Assembly (NCBI GenBank): GCA_021234155.1
Contig: JAJEKV010000006.1
Location: 27,039,003-27,103,002, forward strand
Reading direction: 5' to 3'
Length of the DNA: 64,000 nt
Source: Isoetes taiwanensis
Taxonomy: Eukaryota; Streptophyta; Lycopodiopsida; Isoetales; Isoetaceae
Under the pieces are notes generated by a model, which saw only the letters and a list, made by a program, of their open reading frames with translations, had not been told where the DNA came from and searched no databases. The translations under genes were made by a program, and so were the position numbers. Of this stretch, positions 57,290 to 64,000 are shown in pieces; position 1 is the stretch's first letter; each line of letters opens with the position of its first letter.

Positions 57290-57846
57290 TCAAATAAAGA
57301 AGTGCCCGGTGGTCAACAAAGAATTTGATCCGACCGCCCAAAAGATAGTGACGGAAGCGCTGGACGCAGAAAAATTAAACCCAAGGCTTCTCGCCTGCGG
57401 GCGTAGTAGTTGCGCCAACAAATTGAGTTTCCTACCGGGCGACGGTTTGGTTTGTCGCTGTGCGATCATATTCTTGAGAAAGAACAGCTCCAATAGCAAA
57501 ATGCCGACATCTACATGAACATGAAAGGGCTTGTCCCATTGAGGAGGAACAAGAACCGGGCCCGAAAGTGAGCAAAAGCTTCAACTGTTGAAAGCAAAGA
57601 TCCGCCTGGGAATTCCAAGCCCGTGGATTCATCACCCGTGAGTTTATGGATGGGATCTCGCAATGGCTGCCACCCGTGAATGAAGGTGGAGTAATAATTG
57701 ACTTTACCCAAGAAAGAGCGTGTCTCCTTGATATTGGCGGGTGCTTGAGCCTTGAGCACACAACCGATTTTGGCAGATCCGGTGGTGATACCTCGCTTTG
57801 GTCGACAACGCGTCCTAACGTAACACCGGCGACGCAAAAGGTGCAT
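57290..57846 (-). pseudogene. Gypsy RNase H and RT thumb
   Basis: 57846-57511 reads CVLKAQAPANIKETRSFLGK, VNYYSTFIHG and PIHKLTG, the RT-RNase H connection of Gypsy elements. 57499-57290 is out of frame but retains the region that would encode the RNase H core, partly readable as AVGSNSLLTTGHFFI. Confidence 0.75.
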
Positions 57847-57974
57847 TTCTGGATTGAGACTAATGCCTACTCATCACATTTCTGAAAGACGAAGTTCCAA
57901 TTTATCCAAATGGTCACCCATGGAACCGTAGGCGAGAAGTCATCTTGAAAAAATTTGTAAGAAGGGATTGTCCT

Positions 57975-58570
57975 TCATAAAATCATGAAAAACGAGAGCA
58001 TGATGCGTTGAAAACGGGATGGAGAGTTTGATAATCCAAAAGGAACCACCTTGTAGGCAAAAGTGCTTACCTGGGTGGTGAAAGTAGTCTTGAGTTGATC
58101 AGATTCTTTGATTGAGATCCGATTGTAGCCGTAAAAACCATCCATGAAGGAGTACATCTCATGTCCAAAGAACCTCTTCCGTAACCCGGTCCGTGAAGGG
58201 AAGTGGAAAATGATCACGCCCGTGGCCTGATTGAGTTTTCGGTAGTCCACGCAAACGCCGGATCTTTCCATTGTGTTTGAGTGCAATGACGATGGGGCTC
58301 ACCCATTCGTAATGTTTGACCTCATAGATCAAACCCGCAAAGAAGGAGTTTGTCAATTTCCGCCTTGACGCCATCACGGTAATTGGGGTTGAGCCTGCAT
58401 CGTCCGCTGCTAAACGGACGCATCGATTTGGTAGGAATGGTGAGTTCCCCCAAGGTTTTGTTGATCCCCCGGCGATCCCCAGAGCTCCGTGCAAAAATGT
58501 GTTTGAACTTTTGAAGAGCTTGACGGCCCCTGCTACGATAGGGTGCCTAAGATTTGGCGAATGCGACAAA
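57975..58570 (-). pseudogene. Gypsy reverse transcriptase
   Basis: The frame 58286-57975 contains CVDYRKLNQAT, YSFMDGFYGYNRISIKESDQ (first catalytic Asp in FMDG), KTTFTTQVSTFAYKVVPFGL and SNSPSRFQRIMLSFF. The YVDD segment lies after a frame change. 58569-58159 overlaps in another frame and holds KHYEWVSPIVIALKHNGKIR just upstream. It would synthesise element cDNA. Confidence 0.88.
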
Positions 58571-59189
58571 GCCGATTATTGCCCACGCCCACAATCTCGA
58601 CTTCGTGAGTTTGAATATGGGGATAACTTCCGTGTCCCGACAATATGAGCAGGAGGTTGAAGCATAACAGATGCGGGCACTCTCGCGTGGTGAAAAAGAG
58701 AGGTTGCCGAGTTTCATCAAGCAAAGGTTGCTTCATGACAAATAAGTGTACATCGGCAAGAGCCGCAGGAGGTTCAAGATTCAAAAGTGATCAACACGCT
58801 GGATTCGATTGCAAGGAGCCGTAAGGGTCAAGCAAAGCAGCCACAACACAACCGTCCCGATCAAGAGTCATTTCTCCCCAAGGATCAAAGATACTTCGGT
58901 AGGATGACAGAGGCGCACGCTACCGGTGGAGCCCGAACTTGATAGATATTTTGAGCGCCCCGTAATCGGTGTCTGGAGAGAGGGTTCAAAGATTGTCGAC
59001 CAAAATGATTTTACCAGTTTCCAAGTCCATAGTGGCATTGAGGTGACCATCCGCGATAACTAATCGATCCGCGGCCCAAGAATGGATACTCTTGGCCCGG
59101 CGGAGAAAAGGTCCGGCCACCAACATTTCATAATCACCGGATCTTCTCCAGCCTTTCCAAACACCAAATTCCGTGGGGAATCGGAGATC

Positions 59190-59563
59190 ACCAATGTTGA
59201 TGTGAAGAAGAGGCGTGACGCCTTGAGGTCTCGCGGATATGGCCATTAGCCAATTTGATGTCATATGGGGCACGATAGAGTTGGTTGATGCCCATTTGTT
59301 TGGCGGAGTTTATCCGCGATGAGATTGACTCCGCGCTTACCTCCGCCAATTTGAACATGATTGACTTGTTGATTGCCCACCGTGGCATGTACCGTGGGTG
59401 TAGAGGTAGCAAATGTTTCCAACCAAAACGGTTGGGAGTGGTAACCGGTCCTTGAGAGCGGACGTAGTTTCAAAATTGTTGCAAGACTAAGAGGAATTTT
59501 GATTTTTGCCAGCCCTCTTGGAGTTCCGAGGCACATGAGAAAAAAGGATCTCACTGGATCCAC
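59190..59563 (-). pseudogene. Gypsy aspartic protease region
   Basis: The frame 59563-59261 ends with VNHVQIGGGKRGVNLIADKL, corresponding to the 'xxxIDxGSxVNLIS' active-site segment but with the catalytic Asp not visible. The next frame (59412-59188) continues MGINQLYRAPYDIKLANGHI. The order gag, protease, RT is kept. Confidence 0.65.
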
Positions 59564-60213
59564 AGTGCCGGAGTGCGTGGTAATGAAGCAAAGAACTTTT
59601 TTGAGTAGGTCAACCTCTGCAAATGATATTTGGATATGTCCGAGAGCATGGAGGTTGAGACGCGGGAAGGTGCTTCTTGTCTTTGTTGAGCTCTAGTGGT
59701 GGCATGAACATTAGCCAACGTCGGCGCCTTCAAGAGCCTTGCATGAGGTTCAAAAATGCTTTGGCAAACTTTAGGCATGACATGCGGCATGAGTTTCTCC
59801 AAGTGCAAAGTGAACCTTTTTTTCTTCTTCATGAGGAATGGTGTCAACCGCAAAAGCAGGTTGGCGTGCCATTAGGAATAATGGTTAAGGGCGGACGCCT
59901 CGTCCGGCGGAAACCAAACCAACCCAATTTGATGGTTGGACCGGAGGATTAAGAGCCCGAAAAATTTCTTCCCGTGCTTGTTGATCCATCCGAGGTTGAT
60001 TGGCGTGGAGCTGGTTGATAGCGTGATTGCCGAGGCGCCAAGGTGGCTTCCGGGGCGAACAGACGCTGGCCTTGTTTGCCGCTGGCAATCCGTGAGTTGG
60101 ACGATGTGGTCCGATTGGTGCCGTGAAGTCGCACCGCAACTTGTGGAAGTTGAGGACACGCCGGGTGGTGTGACCCCATTCTTGACAAAGGATAACACCG
60201 AGCTTTAGAAGGA

Positions 60214-61850
60214 TCAAAAGGAGGACGGTGTTGGGTCCCCGCTGTTGCCCCCGGGCGATAGAGTTGATTGGGTTGCGCTCGCAGCGGTGGTCACCGATAT
60301 TAAGTATTGTTGCCGAAGCGTTGTTGTTTGCACTTGATAAACCAGTTTTGTTGGGAAAGGTGTAGGATGAGTGCGAAAGTGCACTCTTCCGCGGGCATGA
60401 TTGCACATGTTGCATCGCTTACAATGAGGCGGGCCATTGGTGGAGTTGCACTCATTCGCCAAGTGGCCTTGATATTTGCGCATATGGCACCGTGATCCGA
60501 TCGGCGCTGGATTGGCGGTTGAGGTTGGACAGCCAGTCCGGGGAACCATGACGGTGGAATGAAAGGGAGCTCCCCAAGAGCCACGCCACCGGAGGAAACA
60601 TTGATCGAAAGTGATTGACAAGATCGATAGCCTGCCCAAAGTCTTCTGGACGCAGTATTCAATCATGAGTCGGATAGCCGAGGAAGTCCTTGGAGAAACC
60701 AAACCAAAATCCGGCTCGTGGGGGTACTCCTTGAGTTTGCCGAAAGCGTAATGTGAAGACGATCGCAAAAATCCCGGCGGACTCGCGGGCCTCTTGTTGA
60801 AGGTCATTGAGTTGTTTGAGATGAAGTTGATCATCATCCGTGGGTCCCATAGTGAGAAAGAAAAGCAGCTTCTCATTTCTGACCAATCTTGTTTCCAGTG
60901 GCTTTTGTTGGACATGAGCCATTGATGAGGAGAGCCACGCAGGGTTGTGGAAAAGATGTGGAATTTCAGTTGAGGTTGCGCATGACCATTCAGGACAGCC
61001 AGAGCCTCAAATTCTTCCATGTGGGCCTGAGCACTTTGGTCTAAGGGTTTGCCTTTCGTGTTGCCAAAGGTGGGATAAGTCGCCTTTAAGGGTCCGAAAG
61101 GTAGAGGTGAAAGTGCTTGGCTGGACCGGAATGGTATAGTGGTTATATTGAGGTGGAGTTGGAGGTGGCATGGTGTCCGGATGACCGTGATGAAGGGGTG
61201 ACTGAGGGGGAGGTACTGAAGGTGCCTGATCATCGGTTTTGAGGTCTGTAAGGTTGTAAACAGGAAGAGCGGTGGGAAATGTAGGGAAAGGAAAGTCCTG
61301 GGGAGGAGCAAAAGAGACATGTGGATATCCCTGTCCACCCGGAGGAGATGATGGTTGTGAAGGCAGAGGCGTGTGGCCAGAAGAATGATGGATGTAGGCA
61401 TGTTCGGGGGTATGAAAGTAAGGTTGAGAAGGTGGAACCTGATAGGGCTCCTGATAGTGATGAGGTGACTGAGGTTGTGAGCAATGTTTGCACGCTTGAG
61501 GCGGAGAATTGGGACGGTGACATGACACGAGGGGTGGGTGGCCCGACCGAGCCCCTCGACCGAATGTGGCCTCCCTCAATGTCATAAGCGTATCCATACA
61601 TGTCGCCAACGCCTTCCTTCGATGATGGCGCCCAAACGAGACGCCGCTTTGGGGAAAGAAGTTCTTCCGGCCGAAGTTTCTGATGCACATGGCGGCTGAC
61701 TAGAGGAAAGTCGAATCGCACCCCGGCAAATGGGCGACACGCTGTTTGGGGTCTGGTTCGAACTCCTCGCAAGACGTTCTCCGTGAGGACCCGCGGATCT
61801 AACAGAGAATCCGGGACTATGTCACGCCGGGATTTGCAAGAAGAGAACAA
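60214..61850 (-). pseudogene. Gypsy gag
   Basis: The longest frame (61401-60214, 395 codons) has a Pro/His-rich N-terminal half. It then contains a capsid-like core, AHMEEFEALAVLNGHAQPQL with FHIFSTTLRGSPHQWLM (~61050-60920). Near 60470-60390 it has a Cys/His cluster, YQGHLANECN then PPHCKRCNMCNH, which looks like one or two damaged CCHC knuckles. Overlapping frames at 61850-61007 hold the N-terminal extension. Gag would package element RNA. Confidence 0.75.
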
Positions 61851-64000
61851 GAAGAAGAAAAACGTAACAAAAAGAGAACAATGAGAGGAAAATGATAAGC
61901 TTCCTTGATATCAATGATGAACATACATGAGCTCTCGCGAATCGAGAAGACTGAAATGAGACAAGACTCAAAACTCATCTAAAACTCATGTGCTAGCTCT
62001 ACTCATATATATAGTACAATGGCCTCGCCCAATATAGACACCCCGACCGATCTATACGGAAGGAGGCCCCGATTTGCAGGAATGTTGGCGGTGCCTCTTG
62101 AAGTGCCTAGAACCATGCTGATGTAGAACCATGCTGACGCTGACGCAGGCGGTGACGGGTCATCACGTGTCGCGGCGCCTCTTGGTAGCGTGCTCCAGCT
62201 TTGATCACAAGTGGTCTGCCGCTTGGTCTTCATTGGCCTTGGACGATCCCGCGGCTCGCCTCAGGATTTTGACTTGACTTGGTCCGTCAGATGCATAAAT
62301 AGTCCTGTACATCAGAGGCACAGACTAATGTACCAAGTTGATTGACACATCACCATCCTTGTTTGCCATGTCATCCTTACCTTGCCTTGTCATCATTTGC
62401 CACATGACCTCCCCTTTGAATCATTTTTAAGCCAAAATCAAAAGTGCCCAATTGCAAAAAAAAGATTCCAGGATCTTCTAGAGCATGAAGAAAGATTCCC
62501 ATTAGAAAAAAGAAAATTGAAAAATTCATTTATCTTGGTCCTTATATTTGCCTCCTTGGGAACGTGCCATAAACCATGGGGTAAATTCTTTTTCCTATCT
62601 AACCCCCAAAACCCAATTTTCTATTCCCACCAATTCCTCATGCCGCGTGGAACATCCGAACGATGGGGCGGTGGAGGTACCGAATCCCACGTGGATATTG
62701 CACGCAATATTATAAATCGATGTTTTATTTTTCTATTTATACCTTGACCAAAGCTATATTTTGCCTGGGATATATTGTTAAAGATTTTCAAGAACCCTAA
62801 ATCCTCGCGGAATGCCAAGATCCGGTCGATTGGGCCAAACCAATCAGGCAATCATACCCCAAACCCGGCCAATAATCTCTGCTTAAATGCCAAGAACATG
62901 TCCGGACACAAAAAGACGAGAATTGAATGAAATCGATCAAGAATGCAAATGCGGGGGATCTACAAAAGGGGTTTTTCAACGAGAAGAAATTCGAGGGCTT
63001 TGAGGCTTAAGAAGCGTTTGTTTGCAATGAAGAAGGACCGGCTTGCGTGAATGAAGCTTGATTCTGACCTCCAGACTTGATTTGCAACTCGGATTATTGA
63101 CTAAATTATCTGAGTTGATAATGTTTACCTATTCGATCCTGTACCCAAGACACAGAGCTTGGGATTCATCATTATTTGCCTTTGTGTACCTGATTTAATT
63201 GAAAATCCGACCCTTGTTGTTGAAATTCTGGTGCTATACAGATCACTTATTGTTGGAATTTGCCCACTGCATTCTATCCCGGTAGAGTGAAGTCATTTAT
63301 TCTACATCTAGGCATGCTTTATACAAGTATTCATCTACCCTTTTGATCTCCCAATCCATCAGCACAACTCATCAAAATCTTTAGTTTAGAATTTGCAACT
63401 GTCCTAGGCTAGGCAAGATTTTCAAAGCTCCAAAAAACTGTTTCCAACAACGAGATCATAAATTGAGCTCTCTGCTACAGGTATTGACCAAAAATTGACC
63501 GGGTCAGGAACAGCTATTTGGTCCACCTAGCCTTGTCAAATCCCTTTAGATTTTTGTGGCAGGTCAGACATAGGTCTTGAGCATCTGTGTAAGCAAGAAT
63601 CATAAGCAAAGCTCAAGAGTGTGCATTTGGCAAAGTTTTCTCTGAGACAAGACTTTTTATCCTTTAGGGAAAGCTGTGTTGGACGATATTCTAAGCATCA
63701 TCCTCAGAAATTTTGTATTCAGATTGGTTGCCTCAAGCAACCTGGAGGTCCTTAACCACTGAGGTTGAAGGTTTTGCCAGGAACACCTTCAACATTTTGG
63801 AGGTCCCACCGAGACCTTTTCCTGGAATTTGGACTCATGGCACCCAGACGAACTAATGAGACATCCGAGCATCTTTGGGCAATGTGAAAATCATGAGGCT
63901 ACTTGCTCCCAAAGACCTATCGTCACCATACAAGCAAATTCAAGTATGCCTTGTCATTATTTTGAGTTGAACATGCCTACTCAAGTTCCCACCTTTGATC
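61851..64000. other. Element 5' flank and intergenic DNA, no gene recognised
   Basis: A TATATATAG TATA-like run at about 62007-62017 and a TGTCACGCCGGG end at 61820 suggest that a minus-strand LTR or leader covers roughly 61820-62270, but no second copy is seen. 62300-62420 resembles part of the LTR at 51600-51780 in its CACATCACC wording. From 62500 to 64000 I find no coding or structured feature. Confidence 0.35.

Larger units (their letters stand above)
55774..61850 (-). mobile_element. Degenerate Ty3/Gypsy retrotransposon
   Basis: Minus-strand order is gag (61850-60214), protease (~59420-59190), reverse transcriptase (~58570-57975), RNase H (~57846-57290) and integrase (56767-55774), the Gypsy order. 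RT wording (CVDYRKLNQAT, TFAYKVVPFGLSNSPSRFQR) and integrase wording (GHTPFKLVYGQEALMPFE), with no chromodomain, suggest a non-chromovirus clade near Ogre/Tat/Athila. More than ten frame changes are needed to read it. LTRs were not identified with confidence. Confidence 0.88.

Noticed and set aside
59677-60208. Plus-strand frames of about 90 codons over the Gypsy gag/protease
   Set aside because: Shadows of the minus-strand retrotransposon.

Overview
This is nuclear DNA of a land plant with a large, repeat-loaded genome. The evidence is spliced plant genes and gene fragments (a leucine-rich-repeat receptor kinase resembling Arabidopsis At2g16250, a plastid-type isopropylmalate isomerase small subunit, the SET domain of a CURLY LEAF-type Polycomb methyltransferase) scattered among Copia and Gypsy LTR retrotransposons, a Helitron and less familiar DNA transposons. 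I cannot fix the species. The mix of degenerate Helitron, DUF7869-like and other unnamed transposon proteins would suit a seed-free plant or a gymnosperm.

Layout. 1-890: AT-rich, no gene. 0.9-9.4 kb: an old leuD pseudogene interrupted by a heat-element-bearing Gypsy element, which is itself broken by Copia sequence; a 2.2 kb inversion between two opposed Copia ends has scrambled the order. 9.4-12.3 kb: remnant 5' end of the leuD pseudogene, then intergenic DNA. 12.37-15.22 kb: the only near-intact host gene, a four-exon LRR receptor pseudokinase with one frameshift in its last exon. 15.2-20.3 kb: intergenic, with minisatellites and a fragment of a transposon end. 20.27-32.59 kb: a candidate 12.3 kb terminal-inverted-repeat element. 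It has 25 bp inverted termini, a candidate 4 bp target duplication, about 20 short palindromes of one family, a roughly 290 bp tandem array, and a frameshifted DUF7869-like protein on the + strand near its right end.

33.6-37.4 kb: broken fragments of E(z)/CLF, an FCP1-type phosphatase and an Ulp1-type protease. 37.9-39.65 kb: a frameshifted, cysteine-rich transposase-like gene on the - strand. 39.7-41.3 kb: simple repeats, a 252 bp duplicated array of heat-shock-element-like motifs, a tRNA-derived SINE head and its repeated body. 43-49.3 kb: LRR fragments, then a Helitron Rep-helicase gene with spliced AT-hook exons. 49.4-50.5 kb: SINE-like pieces and small repeats. 50.5-51.85 kb: an LTR bounded by a primer binding site on one side and a polypurine tract on the other. 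51.9-55.2 kb: unknown coding-like sequence on the - strand. 55.8-61.9 kb: a degenerate Gypsy element on the - strand with gag, protease, RT, RNase H and integrase. 62-64 kb: no gene recognised.

Almost every coding block carries frameshifts or stops, so apart from the receptor gene the window is mostly a graveyard of nested elements. The best leads are the palindrome-rich 12.3 kb element, the reconstructable leuD/Gypsy/Copia inversion, the heat-element LTR, and the Helitron whose HUH motif appears to have been replaced by two compensating frameshifts.
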